Shown piece by piece: positions 46,441-59,181 of a DNA stretch of 64,000 nt (position 1 is the first letter of the stretch; every line of letters begins with the position of its first letter). This DNA is from Ptiloglossa arizonensis (taxonomy: Eukaryota; Arthropoda; Insecta; Hymenoptera; Colletidae): positions 434,001-498,000 of the forward strand of contig NW_027478765.1 in the NCBI RefSeq assembly GCF_051014685.1, written 5' to 3'. Position numbers and translations under genes: made by a program. The notes under the pieces are model-generated. The model worked only from the letters and a program-made list of their open reading frames with translations. It did not search any database and was not told the origin of the DNA.

Positions 46441-46987
46441 TGTTTGTTTCTCCATTTATTTCTTCGTTTCTCCATTTATTTCTTCGTTTCTCCGTATCTT
46501 TCTTCGTTACTCCGTTTCTTTCTTCGTTTCTCCATTTCTTTCTTCGTTTCTCCGTTTCTTTCTTCGTTTCGTCTTTCTTTCTTCGAATCTCCGTTTCCTT
46601 GTTCCTTTCTCCGTTTATTTCTCCGTTTCTCCATTTATTTCTGCGTTTCTCCGCTTCTTTCTTCGTTTCTCCGAATCTTTGTTCGTTTCTCCGTTTCTTT
46701 GATCGTTTCTCCGTTTCTTTCTTCGTGTCTCCGTTTCTCTCTTCGTTTCGCCGTTTCTTTGTTCGTTTCTCCGTTTATTTCTTCGTTTCTCCATTTATTT
46801 CTTCGTTTCTCCGTTTCTTTGTTCGTCTCTCCGTTTCTTTGTTCGTTTCTCCGTTTATTTCTTCGTTTCTCCATTTATTTCTTCGTTTCTCCGTATCTTT
46901 CTTCGTTTCTCCGTTTCTTTCTTCGTTTCTCCGTTTCTTTCTTCGTTACTCCGTTTCTTTCTTCGTTTCTCCGTTTCATTCTTCGTT

Positions 46988-47578
46988 TCTCCGTTTATTT
47001 CTTCGTTTCTCCATTTATTTCTGCGTTTCTCCGCTTCTTTGTTCACTTCTCCGTTTCTTTCTTCGTTTCTCCGTTTCTTTGTTCGCTGCTCCGTTTCTTT
47101 CTCCGATTCTCGATTTATTTCTTCGTTTCTCCATTTATTTCTCCGACTCTCCGTTTCTTTCTTCGTTTCTTCGTTTCTTTTTTCGTTACTCCATTTCTTT
47201 CTTCGTTTCTCCATTTCTTTCTTCGTTTCTCCGTTTCATTCTTCGTTTCTCCGTTTATTTCTTCGTTTCTCCATTTATTTCTCCGTTTCTCCGATTCTTT
47301 CTTCGTTACTCCGTTTCTTTCATCGTATCTCCGTTTCTTTCTTCGTTTCTCCGTTTCTTTCTTCGTTTCTCCGTTTCTTTCTTCGTTTCGTCTTTCTTTC
47401 TTCGAATCTCCGTTTCCTTGTTCCTTTCTCCGTTTATTTCTTCGTTTCTCCATTTATTTCTGCGTTTCTCCGCTTCTTTCTTCGTTTCTCCGATTCTTTG
47501 TTCGTTTCTCCGTTTCTTTGATCGTTTCTCCGTTTCTTTCTTCGTGTCTCCGTTTCTCTCTTCGTTTCGCCGTTTCTT
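46988..47578 (+). repeat. 0.6-kb block, copy 2
   Basis: Follows 45,850-46,440 closely. Private differences include CACTTCTCC near 47,044 and CGCTGCTCC near 47,086. Confidence 0.7.
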
Positions 47579-50500
47579 TGTTCGTTTCTCCGTTTATTTA
47601 TTCGTTTCTCCATTTATTTCTTCGTTTCTCCGTATCTTTCTTCGTTTCTCCATTTCTTTCTTCCTTTCTCCGTTTCTTTGTTCGCTTCTCCGTTTCTTTC
47701 TTCGTTTCTCCGTTTCTTTGTTCGCTTCTCCGTTTCTTTCTCCGATTCTCTGTTTATTTCTTTGTTTCTCCATTTATTTCTCCGACTCTCCGTTTCTTTC
47801 TTCGTTTCTCCGTATCTTTCTTCGTTTCTCCATTTCTTTCTTCGTTTCTCCGTTTATTTCTTCGTTTCTCCATTTATTTCTTCGTTTCTCCGTATCTTTC
47901 TTCGTTTCTCCATTTCTTTCTTCGTTTCTCCATTTATTTCTCCGTTTCTCCGTTTCTTTGTTCGTTTCTCCGTTTATTTCTTCGTTTCTCCATTTATTTC
48001 TTCGTTTCTCCGTATCTTTCTTCGTTTCTCCATTTCTTTCTTCGTTTCTCCGTTTATTTCTTCGATTCTCCATTTATTTCTTCGTTTCTCCGTATCTTTC
48101 TTCGTTTCTCCATTTCTTTCTTCGTTTCTCCGTTTCTTTGTTCGTTTCTCCGTTTCTTTCTTCGTTTCTCCGTTTCTTTGTTCGCTTCTCCGTTTCTTTC
48201 TCCGATTCTCTGTTTATTTCTTTGTTTCTCCATTTATTTCTCCGCCTCTCCGTTTCTTTCTTCGTTTCTTTGTTTCTTTCTTCGTTACTCTGTTTCTTTC
48301 TTCGTTTCTCCATTTCTTTCTTCGTTTCTCCGTTTCATTCTTCGTTTCTCCGTTTATTTCTTCGTTTCTCCATTTATTTCTCCGTTTCTCCGATTCTTTC
48401 TTCGTTACTCCGTTTCTTTCATCATATCTCCGTTTCTTTCTTCGTTTCTCCGTTTCTTTCTTCGTTTCTCCGTTTCTTTCTTCGTTTCGTCGTTTCTTTC
48501 TTCGAATCTCCGTTTCCTTGTTCGTTTCTCCGTTTATTTCTTCGTTTCTCCATTTATTTCTCCGTTTCTCCGTTTCTTTGTTCGCTTCTCCGTTTATTTC
48601 TTCGTTTCTCCATTTATTTCTTCGTTTCTCCGTATCTTTCTTCGTTTCTCCATTTCTTTCTTCGTTTCTCCGTTTCTTTGTTCGTTTCTCCGTTTCTTTC
48701 TTCGTTTCTCCGTTTCTTTGTTCGCTTCTCCGTTTCTCGCTCCGATTTTCTGTTTATTTCTTTGTTTCTCCATTTATATCTCCGACTCTCCGTTTCTTTC
48801 TTCGTTTCTTCGTTTCTTTCTTCGTTACTCCGTTTATTTCTCCGTTTCTCCGTTTCTTTGTTCGTTTCTCCGTTTCTTTGTTCGTTTCTCCGTTTCTTTG
48901 TTCGTTTCTCCGTTTCTTTCTTCGTTTCTCCGTTTCTTTCTTCGTTTCTCCGTTTCTTTCTTCGAATCTCCGTTTCCTTGTTCGTTTCTCCGTTTATTTC
49001 TTCGTTTCTCCATTTATTTCTCCGTTTCTCCGTTTCTTTGTTCGTTTCTCCGTTTCTTTGTTCGTTTCTCCGTTTCTTTCTTCGTTTCTCCGTTTCTTTC
49101 TCCGTTTCTCCGTTTCTTTCTTCGTATCTCCGTTTCTTTCTTCGTTTCTTCGTTTCATTCTTCATTTCTCCGTTTCTTTCTTCGTTTCTCCGTTTCTTCC
49201 TTCGCCTCATCGTTTCTCCGTTTCTCCGTTTCTCGGTTTATTCCTTCGTTTCTCCATTTATTTCTCCGATTCTCCGTTTCTTTCTTCGTTTCTTCGTTTC
49301 TTTCTTCGTTACTCCGTTTCTTTCTCCGATTCTCGGTTTATTTATTCGTTGCTCCATTTATTTCTCCGATTCTGTGTTTCTTTCTTCGTTTCTTCGTTTC
49401 TTTCTTCATTTCTCCGTTTCTTTCTTCGTTTCTCCGTTTCTTTCTTCGTTTCTCCGTTTGCTTCTTCGAATCTCCGTTTATTTCTTCGTTTCTCCGTTTC
49501 TTTCCTCGTTTCTCCGTTTATTTCTTCGTTTCTCCGTTTCTTTCTTCGTTTCTTTCTTCATTTCTCCATTTCTTTCTTCGTTTCTCCGTTTCTTCCTTCG
49601 TTTCATCGTTTCTCCGTTTCTCCGTTTCTCCGTTTCTCGGTTTATTCCTTCGTTTCTGCATTTATTTCTCCGATTCTCCGTTGCTTTCTTCGTTTCTTCG
49701 TTTCTTTCATCGTCACTGCGTTTCTTTCTTCGTTTCTCCGTTTCTTTCTTCGTTTCTCCGTTTGCTTTTTCGATTCTCCGTTTATTTCTTCGTTTCTCCG
49801 TTTCTTTCTTCGTTTCTCCGTTTATTTCTTCGTTTCTCCGTTTCTTTCTTCGTTTCTTCGTTTCTATCTTCATTTCTCCGTTTCTTTCTTCGTTTCTCCG
49901 TTTCTTCCTTCGTTTCATCGTTTCTCCTGTTCTCCGTTTCTCGGTTTATTTCTTCGTTTCTCCTTTTATTTCTCCGATTCTCCGTTTCTCTCTTCGTTTC
50001 TTCGTTTCTTTCATCGTTACTCCGTTTCTTTCTTCGTTTCTCCGTTTCTCGGTTTATTCCTTCATTTCTCCGTTTCTTTCTTCGTTTCTCCGTTTCTTCC
50101 TTCGTTTCATCGTTTCTCCATTTCTCCGTTTCTCGGTTTCTTCCTTCGTTTCTCCAAATATTTTCTCCGATTCTCCGTTTCTTTCTTCGTTTCTTCCTTC
50201 GTTTCTCCGTTTCTTTCTTCGTATCCCCGTTTCTTTCTTCGTTTCTCCATTTCTTTCTTCGACTCTCCGTTTCTTTCTCCGTTTCCTGGTCCGTTTCTCC
50301 GTTTATTTCTTCGTTTCTCCATTTATTTCTCCGTTTCTCCGCTCGTTCTTCGTTTCTTCCTTCGTTTCTCCGTTTCTTTCTTCGTTTCTTCCTTCGTTTC
50401 TCCGTTTCTTTCTTCGTATCCCCGTTTCTTTCTTCGTTTCTGCGTTTCTTTCTTCGTTTCTCCGTTTCTTTGTTCGTTTCTCCGTTTCTTTGTTCGTTTC

Positions 50501-53280
50501 TCCGTTTCTTTGTTCGTTTCTCCGTTTCTTTGTTCGTTTCTCCGTTTCTTTCTTCGTTTCTCCGTTTCTTTGTTCGTTTCTCCGTTTCTTTCTCCGTGTC
50601 TCGGTCTTTTTCTTCGTTTCTCCACTTATTTCTCCGATTCTCCGTTTCTTTCTGCGTTTCTCCGATTCTTTCTTCGTTTCTCCGTTTATTTCTTCGTTTC
50701 TCCGTTTCTTTCTCCGTTTCTTCCTTCGTTTCTCCGTTTCTTTCTTCGTATCCCCGTTTCTTTCTTCGTTTCTGCGTTTCTTTCTTCGTTTCTCCGTTTC
50801 TTTGTTCGTTTCTCCGTTTCTTTGTTCGTTTCTCCGTTTCTTTGTTCGTTTCTCCGTTTCTTTCTTCGTTTCTCCGTTTATTTCTTCGTTTCTCCGTTTC
50901 TTTCTCCGTTTCTCCGTTTCTTTCCTCGTTTCTTCGTTTCTTTCTTCATTTCTCCGTTTCTTTCTTCGTTTCTCCGTATCTTCCTTCGTTTCATCGTTTC
51001 TCCGTTTCTCCGTTTCTCGGTTTATTCCTTCGTTTCTCCAATTATTTTCTCCGATTCTCCGTTTCTTTCTTCGTTTCTTCCTTCGTTTCTCCGTTTGTTT
51101 CTTCGTATCCCCGTTTCTTTCTTCGTTTCTCCATTTCTTTCTTCGACTCTCCGTTTCTTTCTCCGTTTCCTGGTCCGTTTCTCCGTTTATTTCTTCGTTT
51201 TTCCATTTATTTCTCCGTTTCTCCGCTCGTTCTTCGTTCTTCCTTCGTTTCTCCGTTTCTTTCTTCGTTTCTTCCTTCGTTTCTCCGTTTCTTTCTTCGT
51301 TTCTTCCTTCGTTTCTCCGTTTCTTTCTTCGTATCCCCGTTTCTTTCTTCGTTTCTGCGTTTCTTTCTTCGTTTCTCCGTTTCTTTGTTCGTTTCTCCGT
51401 TTCTTTGTTCGTTTCTCCGTTTCTTTGTTCGTTTCCCCGTTTCTTTGTTCGTTTCTCCGTTTCTTTCTTCGTTTCTCCGTTTCATTGTTCGTTTCTCCGT
51501 TTCTTTCTCCGTGTCACGGTCTATTTCTTCGTTTCTCCACTTATTTCTCCGATTCTCCGTTTCTTTCTTCGTTTCTCCGATTCTTTCTTCGTTTCTCCGT
51601 TTATTTCTTCGTTTCTCCGTTTATTTCTTCGTTTCTCCATTTCTTTCTCCGTTTCCCCGTTTCTTTCTTCGTTTCATCGTTTCTTTCTTCGTTACTCCGT
51701 TACGTTCTTCGTTTCTCCGTTTCTTTCTTCGTTTCTCCCTTTATTTCTTCGTTTCTCCATTTATTTCTCCGTTTCTTCGTTTCTTTCTTCATTTCTCCAT
51801 TTATTTCCCCGTTTCTACGTTTCTTTCTTCGTTACTCCGTTTCTTTCTTCGTTTCTCCGTTTCTTTCTTCGTTTCTCCGTTTCTTTCATCGTTTCTTCGT
51901 TTCTCCGTTTCTTTCTTCGTTTCTCCGTTTATATCTTTGTTTCTCCATTTATTTCTCCGTTTCTTTCTTCGTTTCTCCGTTTCTTTCTTCGTTTCTCCGT
52001 TTCTTTCATCTTTTCTCCGCCTCTTTCTTCGTTTCTCCGTTGCTATCTTCGTTTCTCCGTTTCTTTCTTCATTTCTCCGTTTCTTTCTTCGTTTCTCCGT
52101 TTCTTTCTTCGTTTCTCCGTTTCTTTGTTCGTTTCTCCGTTTTTTTGTTCGTTTCTCCGTTTATTTCTTCGTTTCTCCATTTATTTCTCCGTTTCTCCGT
52201 TTCTTTCTTCGTTTCTCCGTTTCTTTGTTCGTTTCTCCGTTTCTTTGTTCGTTTCTCCGTTTCTTTGTTGGTTTCTCCGTTTCTTTGTTCGTTTCTCCGT
52301 TTCTTTCTCCGTTTCTCGGTTTATTCCTTCGTTTCTCCATTTATTTCTCCGTTTCTCCGTTTCTTTGTTCGTTTCTCCGTTTCTTTGTTCGTTTCTCCGT
52401 TTCTTTGTTCGTCTCTCCGTTTCTTTGTTCGTTTCTCCGTTTCTTTCTTCGTTTCTCCATTTATTTCTTCGTTTCTCCGTATCTTTCTTCGTTTCTCCAT
52501 TTCTTTCTTCGTTTCTCCGTTTATTTCTTCGTTTCTCCATTTATTTCTTCGTTTCTCCGTATGTTTCTTCGTTTCTCCATTTCTTTCTTCGTTTCTGCGT
52601 TTCTTTGTTCGTTTCTCCGTTTCTTTGTTCGTTTCTCCGTTTCTTTGTTCGTTTCTCCGTTTCTTTGTTCGTTTCCCCGTTTCTTTGTTCGTTTCTCCGT
52701 TTCTTTCTTCGTTTCTCCGTTTCTTTGTTCGTTTCCCCGTTTCTTTGTTCGTTTCTCCGTTTCTTTCTTCGTTTCTCCGTTTCTTTGTTCGTTTCTCCGT
52801 TTCTTTCTCCGTTTCTCGGTCTATTTCTTCGATTCTCCATTTATTTCTCCGATTCTCCGTTTCTTTCTTCGTTTCTCCGATTCTTTCTTCGTTTCTCCGT
52901 TTATTTTTTCGTTTCTCCATTTCTTTCTCCGTTTCCCCGTTTCTTTCTTCGTTTCATCGTTTCTTTCTTCGTTACTCCGTTTCGTTCTTCGTTTCTCCGT
53001 TTCTTTCTTCGTTTCTCCGTTTCTTTCTTCGTTTCTCCGTTTATTTCTTCGTTTCTCCATTTATTTCTCCGTTTCTCCGTTTCTTTGTTCGTTTCTCCGT
53101 TTCCTTCTTTGTTTCTCCGTTTCTTTCTTCGATTCTCCGTTTATTTCTTCGTTTATCCATTTATTTCTTCGTTTCTTCGTTTCCTTGTTCGTTTCTCCGT
53201 TTATTTCTTCGTTTCTCCATTTATTTCTCCGTTTCTTCGTTTCTTTCTTCGTTTCTCCATTTATTTCTCCGTTTCTTCGT

Positions 53281-54420
53281 TTCTCCGTTTCTCTGTTCGC
53301 TTCTCCGTTTCTTTCTCCGTTTCTCGGTTTATTTCTCCGTTTCTCCGTTTCTTTGTTCGTTTCTCCGTTTCTTTGTTCGTTTCTCCGTTTCTTTGTTCGT
53401 TTCTCCGTTTCTTTGTTCGTTTCTCCGTTTCTTTGTTCGCTTCTCCGTTTATTTCTTCGTTTCTCCATTTATTTCTTCGTTTCTCAGTATCTTTCTTCGT
53501 TTCTCCGTTTCTTTCTTCGTTTCTCCGTTTCTTTCTTCGTTACTCCGTTTCTTTCTTCGTTTCTCCGCTTCTTTGTTCGCTTCTCCATTTCTTTCTCCGT
53601 TTCCCCGTATCTTTCTTCGTTTCTCCGTTTCTTTCTTCGTTTCTCCGTTTCTTTCTTCGTTACTCCGTTTCTTTCTTCGTTTCTCCGTTTCATTCTTCGT
53701 TTCTCCGTTTATTTCTTCGTTTCTCCATTTATTTCTTCGTTTCTCCGTATCTTTCTTCGTTTCTGCATTTCTTTCTTCGTTTCTCCGTTTCTATCTTCGT
53801 TTCTCCGTTTCTTTCTTCATTTCTCCGTTTCTTTCTTCGTTTCTCCGTTTCTTTCTTCGTTTCTCCGTTTCTTTGTTCGTTTCTCCGTTTTTTTGTTCGT
53901 CTCTCCGTTTATTTCTTCGTTTCTCCATTTCTTTCTCCGTTTCCCCGTATCTTTCTTCGTTTCTCCACTTATTTCTGCGTTTCTCCGCTTCTTTCTTCGT
54001 TTCTCCGATTCTTTGTTCGTTTCTCCGTTTCTTTGATCGTTTCTCCGTTTATTTCTTCGTTTCTCCATTTATTTCTTCGTTTCTCCGTATCTTTCTTCGT
54101 TTCTGCATTTCTTTCTTCGTTTCTCCGTTTCTCTGTTCGCTTCTCCGTTTCTTTCTCCGTTTCTCGGTTTATTTCTCCGTTTCTCCGTTTCTTTGTTCGT
54201 TTCTCCGTTTCTTTGTTCGTTTCTCCGTTTCTTTGTTCGTTTCTCCGTTTCTTTGTTCGTTTCTCCGTTTCTTTGTTCGCTTCTCCGTTTATTTCTTGGT
54301 TTCTCCATTTATTTCTTCGTTTCTCCGTATCTTTCTTCGTTTCTCCGTTTCTTTCTTCGTTTCTCCGTTTCTTTCTTCGTTACTCCGTTTCTTTCTTCGT
54401 TTCTCCGCTTCTTTGTTCGC
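53281..54420 (+). repeat. 300-bp block repeated at 840-bp displacement
   Basis: 53,281-53,580 and 54,121-54,420 are nearly identical, starting at TTCTCCGTTTCTCTGTTCGC. Visible differences include TCAGTATC against TCCGTATC and TATTTCTTCG against TATTTCTTGG. The 540 bases between them are ordinary monomers. Confidence 0.75.
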
Positions 54421-54480
54421 TTCTCCGTTTATTTCTTCGTTTCTCCATTTATTTCTTCGTTTCTCCGTATCTTTCTTCGT

Positions 54481-55960
54481 TTCTCCGTTTCTTTCTTAGT
54501 TTCTCCGTTTCTTTCTTCGTTTCTCCGTTTCTTTGTTCGCTTCTCCGATTCTTTCTTCGTTTCTTCGTTTCTTTGTTCGTTTCTCCGTTTCTTTCTTCGT
54601 TTCTTCGTTTTTTCTTCGTTTCTCCGTCTATTTCTTCGTTTCTCCGTTTCTTTCTTCGCTTCTCCGTTTCTTTCTTCGTTTCTTCGTTTATTTCTTCGTT
54701 TCTCCATTTATTTCTCCGTTTCTCCGTTTCTTTCTTCGTTTCTCCGTTTCTTTGTTCGTTTCTCCGTTTCTTTTTCCGTTTCTCGGTTTATTTCTTCGTT
54801 TCTCCGTTTCCTGGTTCGTTTCTCCGTTTATTTCTTCGTTTCTCCGTTTCTTTCTTCGTTTCGCCGTTTCTTTCTTCGTTTCTCCGTTTCTTTCTTCGTT
54901 TCTCCGTTTATTTCTTCGTTTCTCCATTTATTTCTCCGTTTCTCCGTTTCTTTCTTCGTTTCTCGGTTTCTTTGTTCGTTTCTCCGTTTCTTTCTTCGTT
55001 TCTCCGTTTCTTTCTTCGTTTCTCCGTTTCTTTGTACGTTTCTCCGTTTATTTCTTCGTTTCTCCATTTATTTCTCCGTTTCTCCGTTTATTTCTTCGTT
55101 TGTCCATTTATTTCTCCGTTTCTCCGTTTATTTCTTCGTTTCTCCATTTATTTCTCCGATTCTCCGTTTCTTTCTTCGTTTCTCCGTTTCTTTCTTCGTT
55201 TCTTTCTTCGCTTCTCCGTTTCTTTCTTCGTTTCTGCGTTTCTTTCTTCGTTTCTCCGTTTCTTTCTTCGTTTCTCCGTTTCTTTGTTCGTTTCTCCGAT
55301 TCTTTCTTCGTTTCTCCGTTTCTTTCATAGTTTCTCCGTTTCCTTCTTCATTTCTCCGTTTCCTTATTCGTTCCTCCGTTTATTTCTTCGTTTCTCCATT
55401 TATTTCTCCGTTCCTTTGTTCGTTTCTCCGTTTCTTTCTTGGTTTCTCTCTGTATTTCTTTGTTTCGCCATTTATTTCTCCGTTTCTCCGTTTCTATCTT
55501 CGTTTCTCCGTTTCTTTGTTCGTTTCTCCGTTCCTTTGTTCGTTTCTCCGTTTCTTTTTTCGTTTCTCCGTTTCTTTGTTCGTTTCTCCGTTTGTTTCTT
55601 CGTTACTCAGATTCATTCTTCGTTTCTCCGTTCCTTTCTTCGTTTCTCCGTTTCTTTCTTCGTTTCTCCGTTTCTTTGTTCATTTCTCCGTTTCTCGGTT
55701 TATTTCTTCGTTTCTCCATTTATTTCTCCGTTTCTCCGATTCTTTCTTCGTTTCTCCGTTTCTTTCTTCGTTTCGCCGTTTCATTCTTCGTTTCTCCGTT
55801 TATTTCTTCGTTTCTCCATTTATTTCTCCGTTTCTCCGTTTCTTTGTTCGTTTCTCCGTTTCTTTGTCCGTTTCTCTGTTTCTTTCTTCGTTTCTCCGTT
55901 TCCTTGTTCGTTTCTCCCTCTATTTCTCCGTTTCTTTCTTCGTATCTCCGTTTCTTTGTT
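54481..55960 (+). repeat. Domain D 1.5-kb block, copy 1
   Basis: Matches 56,883-58,490. Displacement is 2,402 at the left, about 2,423 at TCTCTCTGTATTTC (55,444) and 2,508 further right, so indels have accumulated. Shared markers are TTCTTAGTTTC, TTTTTTCTTCG, CCTGGTTCG, TTTGTACG and CATAGTTTC. Confidence 0.75.
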
Positions 55961-56882
55961 CGTTTCTCCGTTTCTTTCTCCGTTCTCGGTTTATTTCTTC
56001 GTTTCTCCATTTATTTCTCCGTTTCTCCGTTTCTTTGTTCGTTTCTCCGTTTCTTTGTTCGTTTCTCCGTTTCTTTGTTCGTCTCTCCGTTTCTTTGTTC
56101 GTTTCTCCGTTTCTTTCTTCGTTTCTCCATTTATTTCTTCGTTTCTCCGTATCTTTCTTCGTTTCTCCATTTCTTTCTTCGTTTCTCCGTTTATTTCTTC
56201 GTTTCTCCATTTATTTCTTCGTTTCTCCGTATCTTTCTTCGTTTCTCCATTTCTTTCTTCGTTTCTGCGTTTCTTTGTTCGTTCCTCCGTTTCTTTGTTC
56301 GTTTCTCCGTTTATTTCTTCGTTTCTCCATTTATTTCTCCGTTTCTTCGTTTCTTTCTTCGTTTCTCCATTTATTTCTCCGTTTCTACGTTTCTTTGTTC
56401 GTTTCTCCGTTTCTTTGTTCGTTTCTCCGTTTCTTTGTTCGTCTCTCCGTTTCTTTGTTCGTTTCTCCGTTTATTTCTTCGTTTGTCCATTTATTTCTTC
56501 GTTTCTCCGTATCTTTCTTCGTTTCTCCGTTTCTTTCTTCGTTTCTCCGTTTCTTTCTTCGTTACTCCGTTTCTTTCTTCGTTTCTCCGTTTCATTCTTC
56601 GTTTCTCCGTTTATTTCTTCGTTTCTCCATTTATTTCTGCGTTTCTCAGCTTCTTTCTTCGTTTCTCCGATTCTTTGTTCGTTTCTCCGTTTCTTTGATC
56701 GTTTCTCCGTTTATTTCTTCGTTTCTCCATTTATTTCTACGTTTCTCCGTATCTTTCTTCGTTTCTGCATTTCTTTCTTCGTTTCTCCGTTTCTCTGTTC
56801 GCTTCTCCGTTTCTTTCTCCGTTTCTCGGTTTATTTCTCCGTTTCTCCATTTCTTTGTTCGTTTCTCCGTATCTTTCTTCGT

Positions 56883-58490
56883 TTCTCCGTTTCTTTCTTA
56901 GTTTCTCCGTTTCTTTCTTCGTTTCTCCGTTTCTTTGTTCGCTTCTCCGATTCTTTCTTCGTTTCCTCGTTTCTTTGTTCGTTTCTCCGTTTCTTTCTTC
57001 GTTTCTTCGTTTTTTCTTCGTTTCTCCGTTTATTTCTTCGTTTCTCCGTTTCTTTCTTCGTTTCTCCGTTTCTTTCTTCGTTTCTTCATTTATTTCTTCG
57101 TTTCTCCATTTATTTCTCCGTTTCTCCGTTTCTTTCTTCGTTTCTCCGTTTCTTTGTTCGTTTCTCCGTTTCTTTTTCCGTTTCTCGGTTTATTTCTTCG
57201 TTTCTCCGTTTCCTGGTTCGTTTCTCCGTTTATTTCTTCGTTTCTCCGTTTCTTTCTTCGTTTCGCCGTTTCTTTCTTCGTTTCTCCGTTTCTTTCTTCG
57301 TTTCTCCGTTTTTTTCTACGTTTCTCCATTTATTTCTCCGTTTCTCCGTTTCTTTTTTTCGTTTCTCGGTTTCTTTGTTCGTTTCTCCGTTTCTTTCTTC
57401 GTTTCTCCGTTTCTTTCTTCGTTTCTCCGTTTCTTTGTACGTTTCTCCGTTTATTTCTTCGTTTCTCCATTTATTTCTCCGTTTCTCCGTTTATTTCTTC
57501 GTTTGTCCATTTATTTCTCCGTTTCTCCGTTTATTTCTTCGTTTCTCCATTTATTTCTCCGATTCTCCGTTTCTTTCTTCGTTTCTCCGTTTCTTTCTTC
57601 GTTTCTTTCTTCGCTTCTCCGTTTCTTTCTTCGTTTCTGCGTTTCTTTCTTCGTTTCTCCGTTTCTTTCTTCGTTTCTCCGTTTCTTTGTTCGCTTCTCC
57701 GATTCTTTCTTCGTTTCTCCGTTTCTTTCATAGTTTCTCCGTTTCCTTCTTCGTTTCTCCGTTTCCTTATTCGTTCCTCCGTTTATTTCTTCGTTTCTCC
57801 ATTTATTTCTCTGTTCCTTTGTTCGTTTCTCCGTTTCTTTGTTCGTTTCTCCGTTTCTTTCTTGGTTTCTCTCTGTATTTCTTTCTTTGTTTCGCCATTT
57901 ATTTCTCCGTTTCTCCGTTTCTATCTTCGTTTCTCCGTTTCTTTGTTCGTTTCTCCGTTCCTTTGTTCGTTTCTCCGTTTCTTTTTTCGTTTCTCCGTTT
58001 TCTTTGTTCGTTTCTCCGTTTCTTATTCCGTTTCTCGGTTTGTTTCTTCGTTTCTCCATTTATTTCTCCGTTTCTCCGTTTCTTTGTTCGTTTCTCCGTT
58101 TCTTCCTTCGTTTCTCAGATTCATTCTTCGTTTCTCCGTTTCTTTCTTCGTTTCCCCGTTTCTTTCTTCGTTTCTCCGTTTCTTTGTTCATTTCTCCGTT
58201 TCTCGGTTTATTTCTTCGTTTCTCCATTTATTTCTCCGTTTCTCCGATTCTTTCTTCGTTTCTCCGTTTCTTTCTTCGTTTCGCCGTTTCATTCTTCGTT
58301 TCTCCGTTTATCTCTTCGTTTCTCCATTTATTTCTCCGTTTCTCCGTTTCTTTGTTCGTTTCTCCGTTTCTTTGTTCGTTTCTCCGTTTCTTTCTTCGTT
58401 TCTCCGTTTCCTTGTTCGTTTCTCCCTTTATTTCTTCGTTTCTCCATTTATTTCTCCGTTTCTTTCTTCGTATCTCCGTTTCTTTGTTCG
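56883..58490 (+). repeat. Domain D 1.5-kb block, copy 2
   Basis: Carries the same marker order as copy 1, with an extra TTTC tetranucleotide in TGTATTTCTTTCTTTG near 57,876. A related TCTTGGTTTCTCTGTG segment at 59,511 indicates a third, more diverged partial copy. Confidence 0.75.
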
Positions 58491-58530
58491 TTTCTCCATT
58501 TCTTTCTTCGTTTCTCCGTTTCTTTGTTCG

Positions 58531-59181
58531 TTTCCCCGTTTCTTTCTTCGTTTCTCCGTTACTTTCTTCGTTTCTCCGTTTCTTTGTTCGTTTCTCCGTT
58601 TTTCTCTCCGTTTCTCGGTCTATTTCTTCGATTCTCCATTTATTTCTCCGATTCTCCGTTTCTTTCTTCGTTTCTCCGATTCTTTCTTCGTTTCTCCGTT
58701 TATTTCTTCGTTTCTCCATTTCTTTCTTCGTTTCTCCGTTTCTTTCTTCGCTTCTCCGTTTCTTTCTTCGTTTCACCGTTTATTTCTTCGTTTCTCCATT
58801 CATTTCTCCGTTTCTCCGTTTCTTTCTTCGTTTCTCCGTTTCTTTGTTCGTTTCTCCGTTTCTTTCTTCGTTTCTCCGTTTATTTCTTCGTTTCTCCATT
58901 TATTTCTCCGCTTCTCCGTTTCTTTCTTCGTTTCTCCGTTTCTTTGTTCGTTTCTCCGTTTCTTTCGTCGTTTCTCCGTTTCTTTCTTCGTTTCCCCGTT
59001 TCTTTCTTCGTTTCTCCGTTACTTTCTTCGTTTCTCCGTTTCTTTGTTCGTTTCTCCGTTTTTCTCTCCGTTTCTCGGTCTATTTCTTCGATTCTCCATT
59101 TATTTCTCCGATTCTCCGTTTCTTTCTTCGTTTCTCCGATTCTTTCTTCGTTTCTCCGTTTATTTCTTCGTTTCTCCATTT
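58531..59181 (+). repeat. 190-bp block repeated at 460-bp displacement
   Basis: 58,531-58,721 and 58,991-59,181 match. Both start at TTTCCCCG and include CCGTTACTTTC, TTTTTCTCTCCG and GGTCTATTTCTTCGATTC. Confidence 0.75.

Larger units (their letters stand above)
40030..54420 (+). repeat. Array domain C (TTCCTTCG/CATCG variants, then mixed monomers)
   Basis: From about 40.0 to 44.0 kb, and again in more diverged form at about 49.2-51.5 kb, the array carries TTCCTTCG, TTTCATCG, CGAATCTCC and ATTCGTTGCTCC variants. The intervening 44.2-49.2 kb and 51.5-54.4 kb consist of ordinary 20-mers mixed with TTTATTTCTTCG, CCATTTATTTC and CCGTATCTTTC variants. Several short tandem duplications (548, 620, 1,138 and 840 bp) are listed separately. 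Outside them I see only the monomer family. Domain limits are approximate because changes are gradual. Confidence 0.65.
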